Assembly (NCBI GenBank): GCA_004296865.1
Contig: SCVQ01000169.1
Span: 1 to 9,967, forward strand
DNA length: 9,967 bases
Reading direction: 5' to 3'
Origin: Nitrospirota bacterium
GTDB lineage: Bacteria; Nitrospirota; Nitrospiria; Nitrospirales; Nitrospiraceae
This document shows, in pieces, positions 1 through 6,119 of the stretch (its first letter is position 1; the number at the start of each line of letters is the position of its first letter). A program made the translations under genes and the position numbers. Under the pieces are notes generated by a model, which worked only from the letters and a program-made list of their open reading frames with translations, made no database searches and was not told where the DNA came from.

Positions 1-236
1 GGCTCTATCGCTACGACCTGATCCGCAACGAGCAACAGGGCGTCCGCACCGTCTCCGGCAACTACAACAACGTGGATTCCCACACCTGGATGATCCGCTA
101 TTACATCCACCAGTCGGCCCGCACGGACATCGCCTGGCATACCGAGTACAACTGGTTCCGGACCAGGGCCACCGGCACCAACGGCAGCGATGTCGTGGGA
201 CAACTGTTCTTCACGGGCTTCGACTTCGCCCTGTAA
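1..236 (+). CDS. C-terminal fragment of a probable outer-membrane beta-barrel protein
   Basis: This is a partial gene: the frame is open from base 3 to the TAA at 234-236, giving 77 residues, and the start lies outside the window. The fragment has alternating polar and aromatic residues typical of transmembrane beta-strands, for example MIRYYIHQ, IAWHTEYNWF and the final strand VGQLFFTGFDFAL. It ends right after that amphipathic strand, as porins and other beta-barrels do, although the last residue is Leu rather than the more usual Phe. The strand with HTEYNWFRTRAT followed by a short loop (ATGTNGSD) and the closing strand looks like a terminal beta-hairpin. The family cannot be named from this piece; an alginate-export-type or cytochrome-associated barrel would both fit. 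The barrel reading is inference from the residue pattern. Confidence 0.6.
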   Translation, partial: LYRYDLIRNEQQGVRTVSGNYNNVDSHTWMIRYYIHQSARTDIAWHTEYNWFRTRATGTNGSDVVGQLFFTGFDFAL

Positions 237-296
237 TCCGGACCGCCACACCGTTCGGCAGAGGGCAGCCTGACGACAACCACGGGGGATCGGCCA

Positions 297-1160
297 ATGC
301 GCTCGTCGCGTCTGTTCCAGCTGTCGGTGGTGCTCATCGCCTGGCTTGCCCAGGGCTGCGTGGACTCGACCACCACGACCAGAATCGCTTGCGGGGCCTG
401 TGAAGAGCCCACCCAGTTCGTCCGTCTGCAAACCGCCCCGTTGCTGTACGGCCATCACGAGCAAGGGGGGAAATTTTCGCATCCCTTCTCGCTCTCCGCA
501 GCCGAGTGGAAAACGATTTTATCCGCTCTCCGCGTCCAGACGGTGACCGCGCCGATCCCCCTCCTCACCTTGGCCGACACCCGCCAGGACGCGCCGGCCT
601 TCACGCCGGACGACCTCGACCACCTCAGCGCCACGCTCAGCCGGGCCTTTGCCAAAGCCACGCCGCGCGAATGGGTCGTCTTCGGTCTGATCCACAAGGA
701 TTCGGGCGAGATCGCCCGCATGACCACTGGAGGCTGGTTTGTGGAAGGCGACCGGCTCCACTTGCTGCTGGCCAACTACCGTTGCGCCGTCACCATGCCC
801 GGCACCAGGGACCTCCTGACGAACGATCCGCTCCTCTCCAATGCCGGCGGCACGTTCGTCCTCTTGCCCGGCCCGCACCAAACCCTGGTGAAAGACTCCG
901 GTTCCCTCGGCTCTCTCTTGACCGCCGTCCCCTTGGAACTGGCCATCGCCTACAAGCCGCTCCTCCTGGGCGAGCCAACTCCGCAATCAGGCGCCAAGCC
1001 GGATTCACCCCAAGGGCAAGCACCGGCTCAGCCGGCTCCGTCACCCGCTCGACCTTCGGTGGAAGAACGGCTGCAGGCGCTCAAACGGCTCAAGGATCAG
1101 GGCGTGATCACGGATGATGAATTCCGTATCAAGAAAAATCAGCTCTTGGACCAATTCTGA
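297..1160 (+). CDS. Lipoprotein with C-terminal SHOCT domain
   Basis: This 287-residue protein has a lipoprotein signal: a hydrophobic stretch (residues 7-18) followed by the lipobox LAQG-C21, so Cys21 should be lipidated after export. Two more cysteines (C32, C35) follow closely. Residues about 40-225 form a globular region I do not recognise. A Pro/Ala/Gln-rich linker (about 226-253) leads to a C-terminal SHOCT motif (about 255-287: VEERLQALKRLKDQGVITDD, then EF and a Lys/Leu-rich helix). SHOCT is a short helical module usually found at protein ends and thought to mediate oligomerisation. The start is supported by GGGGGA at 284-289, seven bases before the ATG. The gene lies 60 bases after the beta-barrel gene on the same strand, so the two may be co-transcribed. 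No function is assigned beyond an envelope lipoprotein. Confidence 0.85.
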   Translation: MRSSRLFQLSVVLIAWLAQGCVDSTTTTRIACGACEEPTQFVRLQTAPLLYGHHEQGGKFSHPFSLSAAEWKTILSALRVQTVTAPIPLLTLADTRQDAPAFTPDDLDHLSATLSRAFAKATPREWVVFGLIHKDSGEIARMTTGGWFVEGDRLHLLLANYRCAVTMPGTRDLLTNDPLLSNAGGTFVLLPGPHQTLVKDSGSLGSLLTAVPLELAIAYKPLLLGEPTPQSGAKPDSPQGQAPAQPAPSPARPSVEERLQALKRLKDQGVITDDEFRIKKNQLLDQF

Positions 1161-1301
1161 CGGGCCGACCAGCCGCGCGACTCAACCAGACAAACGACCC
1201 TGTCGGAAAGGTTTTAGCCAGGCTGATAACCGCCTCTGCGAGGAGATCGCCGGAAAAGCTGTCGGTGGGTCATGAATGAAATCGCTCGCGAAGCACGTCG
1301 A

Positions 1302-1370
1302 TCAGCTCGTAATCCCGCCCCTCACAAAAGCCCAACCCAGTAGCACGATCAAAACCGTCATCGTCGTCAT
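1302..1370 (-). CDS. Candidate 22-residue single-span membrane peptide
   Basis: A very short frame reads MTTMTVLIVLLGWAFVRGGITS. Residues about 5-16 are a continuous hydrophobic stretch (TVLIVLLGWAFV) followed by Arg17, which looks like a small single-span inner-membrane peptide. The main evidence is a perfect Shine-Dalgarno AGGAGG (1377-1382) six bases before the ATG, in a region with no other convincing gene. An overlapping 71-codon frame on the same strand has no such site. Some bacterial membrane peptides of this size act as regulators of larger membrane proteins or as type I toxins, but nothing here shows which, if either, applies. A chance SD-ATG combination is a real alternative. Confidence 0.3.
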   Translation of the reverse strand: MTTMTVLIVLLGWAFVRGGITS

Positions 1371-1376
1371 GGTCCA

Positions 1377-1382
1377 CCTCCT
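1377..1382 (-). promoter_or_regulatory. Consensus Shine-Dalgarno AGGAGG before the 22-codon frame
   Basis: On the minus strand the sequence reads AGGAGG, then TGGACC, then ATG. This is a full consensus match with six-base spacing. It is what distinguishes the short frame at 1302-1370 from the other open frames of this spacer. A possible hairpin (1389-1412, 6-bp arms, 12-base loop) sits just upstream and could influence access to the site; that is inference. Confidence 0.4.
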
Positions 1383-1618
1383 GCCTGGATGACCACTGCA
1401 TTTGATGGTCATACGCTCCATCCTTCGTTCTCAAAGTAGGAAGTGAGCAAGAGGAGTGCCAGTTTTGCCAATGGCCATGATCCACCGCGTGGGTTCAATC
1501 GAATCAATTGATTTCGCAAGCCATGCTGCCGAGCAGTCTGGGCCACTGGAGAAAGCAACGCAGGGAAGGACATGCATGAGGAGGAGGGCACCTGATGCGT
1601 AATTCAGCCTCACTGTCG

Positions 1619-2272
1619 TTAATTGAGCACAGGGTCGCTCATAACGCGACCGTCAGAAGCTCCAACATGTTCCCTGTCGCCGAGCGAACACATAGATTGT
1701 GAATCAATAGGATGTTCTCCCGGAGGACGCAGGCCCCAAGCCGTCGCAAGCGCCTGGCAGGTTAAATTGGCCACGTAATCGTCCCGCTCCGTAACGGGTC
1801 CCCGATACCGTGCAGTCCCGCTCCAAACCACTGCCCCGCTTTCAACCTGAACCCCTCGAATGGCCACGCCGACAATGTAGGTCGCCAGGGGAGGACTGAA
1901 CGGGGGCTTCAGCATACCCACTTCCACCGCCGACACATCCACATAGACGATGTGGCTGAGGCCGAGCATCTTCGCGGCACGCAACATCTGTGCATCATCG
2001 GAGGGGCTGTTCGTGAGTGTAATCTTCTGCTCGGAGAAGACTTGCTGCACCCGCACCGGTTCGGTGACCGTCAGCCCCTGCTTTTGGAGCCACGTCGCGG
2101 CGGTCGCCGCAGCCGTCACATTGGCGCTCCATACGAGCAAGCGCTCCTGCCGTTGCGGCAGCATCGTGGAGAACCCGTCAGTGACCGGGTATTGGCCGCA
2201 ACCGCCGAGTACCGCGCAGCTCAGGATCAAGGCCCCGAGTGCCAACCCTCTGTCTTTGACCAACCCCACCAT
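1619..2272 (-). CDS. Putative outer-membrane lipoprotein, CsgG/LpoB-like fold
   Basis: This 217-residue protein has a lipoprotein signal: Lys6 and Arg8, a hydrophobic core (9-22) and the lipobox LGG-C25. Residue +2 is Gly, which does not signal inner-membrane retention. The body resembles the alpha/beta unit seen in CsgG/LpoB/DUF799-type lipoproteins: a helix with WLQKQGLTV (61-69), a region like QVFSEQKITL (77-86), a helix AQMLRAAKMLGLSHIVYVDV (94-113) and a beta-strand pair around IVGVAIRGVQVESGAVVWSG (133-152). In those families the protein is a periplasm-facing cofactor of a larger envelope machine. The C-terminal tail (about 185-217) is polar and probably disordered. The start is supported by AAGGGGA about ten bases upstream. 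The fold assignment is by pattern only; the lipoprotein assignment is firm. Confidence 0.7.
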   Translation of the reverse strand: MVGLVKDRGLALGALILSCAVLGGCGQYPVTDGFSTMLPQRQERLLVWSANVTAAATAATWLQKQGLTVTEPVRVQQVFSEQKITLTNSPSDDAQMLRAAKMLGLSHIVYVDVSAVEVGMLKPPFSPPLATYIVGVAIRGVQVESGAVVWSGTARYRGPVTERDDYVANLTCQALATAWGLRPPGEHPIDSQSMCSLGDREHVGASDGRVMSDPVLN

Positions 2273-2420
2273 GGAATCAGCGTCCCCTTGATTCGAACCA
2301 ACAGGAACGATGCCGGAACACGCGCAGAGATCGGCACTCCGCTATCGTCCGGCCACCCCATCCCGAGCCTTTCCCGAACCTTGGCGGCGGTAGGCCCGAA
2401 TGTGCGGCGTGGTCTGCGAG
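2273..2420. other. 148-base spacer between the lipoprotein and the regulator
   Basis: Both flanking genes are on the minus strand, with the regulator upstream. The spacer is long for an operon junction. It holds the ribosome binding site of the lipoprotein gene and presumably its promoter. I see no convincing -35/-10 pair and no T-tract hairpin. A TTCGAATC motif on the minus strand near 2288-2297 resembles a tRNA T-loop, but there is no tRNA around it. Confidence 0.4.
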
Positions 2421-3191
2421 CTAGTCGGTGAGGTGATGTTCGACGGCAAAGCGGACCATGCCGCTGCGTCCGCGAAGCCCCAATTTCCGGCGAATCCGCG
2501 CGGCATAGTTTTCAACGGTCCGGACGCTGAGCTGCATGGCGGTGGCGATCTCCTTATCCGTCAACCCTTGCCCCACCAGTTTTAGGAGGTCGCACTCGAC
2601 CGGCGAGAGCTTGCAAGCCGGCGAGGCCCCCGCCCATTGCGAACCGTGCGGTTCCCGGCCTGCCTGGTCATCCTGATGCTTCCGGTACACCCTTCCCGAT
2701 GCCTGGCCGGCCTTGGGCTGCCCGGTGCGGATCGTCACGCAACAACCCTGTGGCGGGATCCCCTTGCCGCGCTCAATGCTCACCTCGGCATAGCCGAACT
2801 GGTCGGCCGCCACGCCGCCGAAAAACCCGGAGGTGACCTCGCAGTAGTTCGCGTCGTCCGCGGCACCTCTTCCAAACGGACAGGCCGGCACGATCACGCG
2901 GAGGAAATCCGCCGCCTGCCCGACGACCTCGCAGCCCCAGCCCCCGCAGCCCTGCAACCCGCTGACGCACGCCGCATAGTCTGTCTTGGAGACGAGCGCG
3001 CCACGGCCGTGGCTCAGCTTGTAGCGTTCGCTGGCCTGCCGGCCCAGTTGAACGCCGACTTGTCTGAGCAATTCCTGAAGGGCCGAAGGATGGAGGAGGG
3101 GTTCCAGCGAGTGCAGGAGGGTGTCCAGAGTCGTCTCGACGACTGCTCGTTCTTGCGCCACGGTTTCACGATAGCGCGTCCCGGATAGCAT
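2421..3191 (-). CDS. LuxR-type transcriptional regulator with MetOD1-like cysteine-rich sensor domain
   Basis: This 256-residue protein has three parts. Residues 1-60 are helical. Residues about 65-155 form a cysteine-rich domain with C75, C82, C87, the CPFG motif at 104-107, YCEVTSGFFGGVAADQFGYA (116-135) and CC at 150-151. This pattern matches what I know of the methanogen output domain 1 (MetOD1) family, a putative sensor or ligand domain. After a polar linker (156-190) comes a LuxR/GerE helix-turn-helix (about 194-256) with TDKEIATAMQLSVRTVENYA (211-230) as its core. The cysteines could bind a metal, Fe-S cluster or thiol-reactive signal; that is inference. There is no receiver domain, so it is a one-component regulator. 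It is divergent from the globin gene, with a dyad between them. The ATG at 3191 has no clear Shine-Dalgarno, so the start is less certain than the body. Confidence 0.85.
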   Translation of the reverse strand: MLSGTRYRETVAQERAVVETTLDTLLHSLEPLLHPSALQELLRQVGVQLGRQASERYKLSHGRGALVSKTDYAACVSGLQGCGGWGCEVVGQAADFLRVIVPACPFGRGAADDANYCEVTSGFFGGVAADQFGYAEVSIERGKGIPPQGCCVTIRTGQPKAGQASGRVYRKHQDDQAGREPHGSQWAGASPACKLSPVECDLLKLVGQGLTDKEIATAMQLSVRTVENYAARIRRKLGLRGRSGMVRFAVEHHLTD

Positions 3192-3394
3192 GTCAATCGC
3201 ATCGGTTCTTATCTGTTACTGCGTATTGTTCGGTTCAAGCTCATCGATCTACAGTCTGGCTACGGGGGACTCCCTCAGAACTTGAGGGGAATTGTACGCT
3301 ACTGACACTCTTCCATCCGCCGATAAAACAAACAAGATATGTAACGGAGCAAGTCTTACCTCCCCCACAAGTACGATTAACAAGGAGGACCACC
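3192..3394. promoter_or_regulatory. Divergent control region between the regulator and the globin
   Basis: This 203-base spacer must carry the promoters of both genes. It contains the 17-bp dyad at 3272-3288 and a direct repeat of CGGTTC (3203-3208 and 3231-3236, 28 bases apart). The globin start has an excellent AAGGAGG (3382-3388) six bases before its ATG. No unambiguous sigma70 -35/-10 pair is visible, which would suit an activator-dependent promoter. Confidence 0.5.
3272..3288. promoter_or_regulatory. Candidate operator: dyad CCCTCA-N5-TGAGGG
   Basis: The sequence CCCTCAGAACTTGAGGG is a dyad with perfect 6-bp arms and a 5-base centre. It lies in the divergent spacer, 84 bases upstream of the regulator start and 106 bases upstream of the globin start. 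The size and symmetry suit a dimeric HTH protein such as the adjacent LuxR-type regulator. It could also be a short hairpin, but there is no T-tract to make it a terminator. Binding by the neighbour is inference. Confidence 0.4.
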
Positions 3395-3793
3395 ATGGCA
3401 GAATCGGAAGTGGAGAAGAGCTACGGCCGTTGCGCGCTCAACTCCAAGTTCATCGATCGGTTCTATGAGATCTTTTTGAAAAGCCACCCGGACATCGGGC
3501 CGATGTTCAAGAACACCGATTTCGTCAAGCAAAAGGTGGCGCTGCGATCAGGGGTCGCCACGATGCTCATGCTCGATTCCGGAAAAGCCATGGCGAAGGT
3601 CACGTTGGACCGGATTGCGGCAACGCACAGCCAGAAGGGGAACTTGAAGATTCCCCACAAACTCTACCCATACTGGATCGACAGTTTGTTGGCCACGGTC
3701 AAAGAGTGCGATCCGGAATTCAAGCCGGCCCTGGAACTGCAATGGCGATCCGCGCTGCAAAAGGGCGTCGACTATATCATCTCCCACGGCTGA
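3395..3793 (+). CDS. Single-domain globin (bacterial haemoglobin)
   Basis: This 132-residue protein has globin-fold landmarks. The B helix FIDRFYEIFLKSHPDI places Tyr24 at the likely B10 position. MF-K at 37-39 gives Phe38 as the CD1 phenylalanine. FVKQKVALRSG gives Gln46 as the likely E7 residue, and ATHSQ gives His78 as the likely proximal haem ligand. Tyr-B10 with Gln-E7 is the distal-pocket pair of flavohaemoglobins and related NO- or O2-reactive globins, but no reductase domain is attached. The protein is cytoplasmic, as there is no signal peptide. The likely role is NO detoxification, oxygen binding or gas sensing; the sequence does not decide among them. The start is fixed by AAGGAGG six bases upstream. 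The gene is monocistronic, divergent from the MetOD1-LuxR regulator and convergent with the phosphatase operon. Confidence 0.9.
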   Translation: MAESEVEKSYGRCALNSKFIDRFYEIFLKSHPDIGPMFKNTDFVKQKVALRSGVATMLMLDSGKAMAKVTLDRIAATHSQKGNLKIPHKLYPYWIDSLLATVKECDPEFKPALELQWRSALQKGVDYIISHG

Positions 3794-3799
3794 CCGAAC

Positions 3800-3842
3800 C
3801 GGCCCCGCCGGCGCTCACGGTGCGCTCGATTTGCCGGGGCCG
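3800..3842. terminator. Possible hairpin between the convergent globin and phosphatase genes
   Basis: CGGCCCCG (3800-3807) is perfectly complementary to CGGGGCCG (3835-3842). The 27-base loop contains a smaller GCGC pairing, and the right arm lies inside the last codons of the phosphatase gene. Only about 21 bases separate the two stop codons, so a shared element is expected here. There is no T-tract on either side, so intrinsic termination is uncertain. Confidence 0.3.
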
Positions 3843-5473
3843 ATACAACGCGTGTCCAACGCCGCCTTCGCCAGGGTTTTAAAAATGTCGAAGGGGCAGT
3901 CAGCGCCGCACTTCGGGATGGACAGCCGCACGCGGCTGGGCGGATGCTCCAGCGACAGGGGAATGGCGTCGCGCATTTGCTCTTGAGTCTCCGTCACGAA
4001 AAAGGCCCGTATGAGATACTGCCCCGTGGCCTTGACCCGGTGCAGCTCGAAGGCGAGGGCGCCGGCCGGCGGCAGGTCATCGGGTTGGAAGCCGGGATTG
4101 TGCCACGACAGTCCGAGGAGCCCGCCCAGGTTGGCGAGGTTGGTGTCGTGGCCGACAAAGGCGACGAACCGGCTTTGCGGCGGCGGCAACACGCCGGGAC
4201 GCGGCGCGCCCATGGCCCCCTGTTCCAAGGCGCCGAGTATTTGCCAGGCCAGGTTGGAGCCGGCGGCTTTCGCGACCGCCGGAATCCGTTGCGTCAGCGC
4301 ATAGTCCAGCGTGTGTATCCGAAGCATGGCGTGCAAATTCTCCGGCGTCACCTGTTCCCAGCCGACACATTCCGCGCCCTTCGTCGTCGCGCAGTGGTCG
4401 ATGGGCATCCCCTGGACATATTCCAACTCGAAAATTTCCGACACCAAGGAGCCGACCTGGACCGGTCCGGTCAGGCTCACCGTCTTTTTGGCAGAATTGA
4501 CCTCGACCGTCGCCGGGATGTCGGTCAGCGTGCAGGTCGCCAGGGCGCCCGTCGCAGGATCGCCGCAGGCGACCGGCTGGCAGCACTGCAACACGTCCTG
4601 GATGATGGCCAACGACTCCTTGAACCGTTCGTTCAGCGAGGCGGGATTACCGCCGACTTGCTCCAGGATTTCCTTGGTGGCCGCCTCGGTATCGACCGGG
4701 CAGACATTGGCCTTCTGCGGATGGAACAGGGGATCCACCGGCTGGGGCGTGACCTGGGCGACGACGCCGCAATCGCCTGGGGCCAGGCCCTGGACGAAGC
4801 CGTTGATCAGTCCTTCGGCGGTCTGGATCGTGCGCTCCTCGTTATCCGCATGGAAAAAGATCGTGCCCCGCTGCGGACAGGCCCCGCTCGGCGGAACCAG
4901 GTTCTGGCTGGCATAGAGATCGCGATAATACCGTCCGAGATGCGACGCCAGCACCTTGCCCTTGGTCGTGAGATACCCCGACGCATCGCCGGGCTCGGTC
5001 TTGGCAGCGCGCTCCGGCTTCTCGATGAGGTCCTTCCACGACGGCCAGCTGGCCGGCCGCAACGTATACGCCTCAAGGGGCGGCTTGTGCGAGAGTGGCG
5101 AGCGGACACCGTGACGGCTCAGCAGGACCACCAAGCGCAGGTCCGTCTCCTGGATCGAGGTGCGCACGCCCCGCAGACGCTCAATAGCCCGCATGAGCTT
5201 CTCGGCATTGGCACGCGACACCGCGCTCTCCCGCGCCAACGAACCGGCCTTGCGCCGCTCCTCCTGGCTCCCCGTCTGCAAGGCCCGCTCCGCCTCGCTC
5301 AGCTTCTTCTGCATGACGTCCATGTCTTGCTGTGCGGCCTGGGCCGCCGCCTGGGCCTCCTGCCGCACCTGTTCCACCGCGCCGGTGCTCGCGCAGCCGG
5401 CGACGGCCCAGAGCCATGCCAGGACCGCGAAGGAGGCCGCACGAGCCTGCCGCATATTGCCCCTGGTCACCAT
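3815..5473 (-). CDS. Lipid-anchored histidine acid phosphatase (AppA/phytase-like) with N-terminal coiled coil
   Basis: This is a 552-residue fusion protein. Residues 1-27 are a lipoprotein signal ending in AVAG-C27. Residues about 31-108 are an Ala/Gln/Glu/Arg-rich coiled coil. The catalytic domain (about 110-535) belongs to the branch-2 histidine acid phosphatases: RHGVRSP at 120-126 with nucleophile His121, a DNEERTIQTA segment (210-219) equivalent to the family's ERT motif, and the proton-donor motif GHDTNLANLGG at 441-451. That motif and the following SWHNPGFQPDDLPPAG closely resemble E. coli AppA. Such enzymes hydrolyse phosphomonoesters, including phytate or sugar phosphates, in the periplasm. 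Many cysteines suggest disulfides. The usual enzymes are soluble and about 410-440 residues; lipidation plus the coiled coil is unusual. The gene follows the small lipoprotein gene by 22 bases. Substrate is not determined. Confidence 0.9.
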   Translation of the reverse strand: MVTRGNMRQARAASFAVLAWLWAVAGCASTGAVEQVRQEAQAAAQAAQQDMDVMQKKLSEAERALQTGSQEERRKAGSLARESAVSRANAEKLMRAIERLRGVRTSIQETDLRLVVLLSRHGVRSPLSHKPPLEAYTLRPASWPSWKDLIEKPERAAKTEPGDASGYLTTKGKVLASHLGRYYRDLYASQNLVPPSGACPQRGTIFFHADNEERTIQTAEGLINGFVQGLAPGDCGVVAQVTPQPVDPLFHPQKANVCPVDTEAATKEILEQVGGNPASLNERFKESLAIIQDVLQCCQPVACGDPATGALATCTLTDIPATVEVNSAKKTVSLTGPVQVGSLVSEIFELEYVQGMPIDHCATTKGAECVGWEQVTPENLHAMLRIHTLDYALTQRIPAVAKAAGSNLAWQILGALEQGAMGAPRPGVLPPPQSRFVAFVGHDTNLANLGGLLGLSWHNPGFQPDDLPPAGALAFELHRVKATGQYLIRAFFVTETQEQMRDAIPLSLEHPPSRVRLSIPKCGADCPFDIFKTLAKAALDTRCIGPGKSSAP

Positions 5474-5495
5474 GGCGTTTTCCCTTTGGCCTCCG

Positions 5496-5876
5496 TTACT
5501 GCAGCGTCTGCTCTGCCGCTTTGATCCTCGCCAACCCTTCCTCGTAGCGCGCCCCCTCCGCCTTCAGGTAATCCTTCAACGCCTGGGTCACCCTGCCGAC
5601 CGTCGCGCGAAGCGCGTCGTTTTCTTTCGCCAGGGCCGCATACTCTGCCTTCTCCTTGGCCAGGCCGGCCTGCACCTGTTGCTCGCTCGCCGCAAACTGC
5701 TTCTTGGCGGCCTCCAGCTTGGCTTGGACCGCCTGAGTCGAGGCTTGCGTTTCTTGCCGGACTCGGTCCAGATCACTCGTGCTGGCGCAGCCGGCCAACC
5801 CGCCGACCACGACCAGCACAACCCCCCCGCACAGCAAGGCCGGGACCCGCCTCTCACACCGTCGTCCCCTCTCCAT
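5496..5876 (-). CDS. Small coiled-coil lipoprotein, paralogue of the phosphatase N-terminus
   Basis: This 126-residue lipoprotein has a positively charged N-terminus (ERGRRCERR), a hydrophobic core and the lipobox GLAG-C30. The rest is a charged, Ala/Glu/Gln-rich helix (about 35-120) with a coiled-coil pattern and no other domain. The segment AGCASTSDLDRVRQETQAST strongly resembles AGCASTGAVEQVRQEAQAAA of the next gene, and the similarity continues for about 70 residues, so the two share ancestry. Two adjacent ATGs (5879, 5876) are possible; AAGGAGG lies three bases from the first and six from the second, so 5876 is preferred. The gene leads a two-gene operon. It may form a mixed coiled coil with the lipidated phosphatase at the outer membrane, which is inference. 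The frame continues upstream to 6452 but that part overlaps the reductase gene and is not coding. Confidence 0.8.
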   Translation of the reverse strand: MERGRRCERRVPALLCGGVVLVVVGGLAGCASTSDLDRVRQETQASTQAVQAKLEAAKKQFAASEQQVQAGLAKEKAEYAALAKENDALRATVGRVTQALKDYLKAEGARYEEGLARIKAAEQTLQ

Positions 5877-5882
5877 CATGAG

Positions 5883-5889
5883 CCTCCTT
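5883..5889 (-). promoter_or_regulatory. Strong Shine-Dalgarno AAGGAGG deciding the coiled-coil lipoprotein start
   Basis: On the minus strand, AAGGAGG is followed by CTC and then ATGATG. Spacing is three bases to the first ATG and six to the second. This favours the second ATG and rules out the much longer upstream extension of the frame. Confidence 0.7.
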
Positions 5890-5931
5890 CTCGTCAGCCC
5901 GGCAAACCAGTGCCGGAAGACCCCCGGGTCC

Positions 5932-5959
5932 ATTATAGTTGAGAAACGCCGCCTGGCAA
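5932..5959 (-). promoter_or_regulatory. Sigma70-type promoter of the lipoprotein-phosphatase operon
   Basis: On the minus strand TTGCCA (5954-5959) and TATAAT (5932-5937) are separated by 16 bases. The -10 is a perfect match and the -35 matches five of six consensus bases. The predicted transcript would start near 5924-5926 and have a leader of about 45 bases with a strong ribosome binding site. This suggests constitutive, fairly high expression of the operon. Confidence 0.6.
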
Positions 5960-5968
5960 GTATCGGCG

Positions 5969-5989
5969 CAGGACCGTCCCTCGGACCTG
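5969..5989. repeat. Imperfect inverted repeat in the divergent spacer
   Basis: CAGGACCG (5969-5976) and CGGACCTG (5982-5989) form an 8-bp stem with one A-A mismatch around a TCCCT centre. It lies just upstream of the operon promoter at 5932-5959, in the region shared with the reductase gene. It might be a regulator site, but nothing identifies a protein for it. Confidence 0.25.
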
Positions 5990-6119
5990 ACGAAGACCCG
6001 GCCATCCGTGGCGCAGCGATCAATCGCGTGCGATGTCCGAGCGGTATGGTATCCTGGGGCGACGTCAGGGCACACAAGCCCAATTCCGTCACCATCAAAA
6101 AGTCATAGAAGAGGTCCAT

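Larger units (their letters stand above)
1161..1618. other. 458-base spacer without a confident gene
   Basis: This stretch lies between two convergent lipoprotein genes. The longer open frames on the minus strand (71 and two of 60 codons) have no ribosome binding sites, recognisable domains or family features, and they overlap one another. The one credible coding signal is a 22-codon frame at 1302-1370 (minus), listed separately, with an inverted repeat (ATGACC at 1389-1394, GGTCAT at 1407-1412) just upstream of it. I see no T-tract hairpin that would serve as a clear terminator for either neighbour. Confidence 0.5.

Noticed and set aside
1270..1613. Three minus-strand frames of 60-71 codons in the spacer
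   Set aside because: They overlap each other, lack ribosome binding sites and show no domain. Only the 22-codon frame has a translation signal.
2284..2304. tRNA-like T-arm (GGTTCGAATC on the minus strand)
   Set aside because: No matching acceptor stem, D-arm or anticodon arm is found upstream, so it is neither a tRNA nor a supported attachment site.
3944..5524. A 526-codon open frame on the plus strand
   Set aside because: It is antisense to the phosphatase, whose catalytic motifs are unmistakable. The plus-strand translation is Arg/Gly/Leu-rich with no domain, as expected for the mirror of a high-GC gene.
6033..6119. Upstream start for the reductase gene
   Set aside because: The extra 29 residues do not match the YahK family N-terminus, and a ribosome binding site precedes the ATG at 6120.
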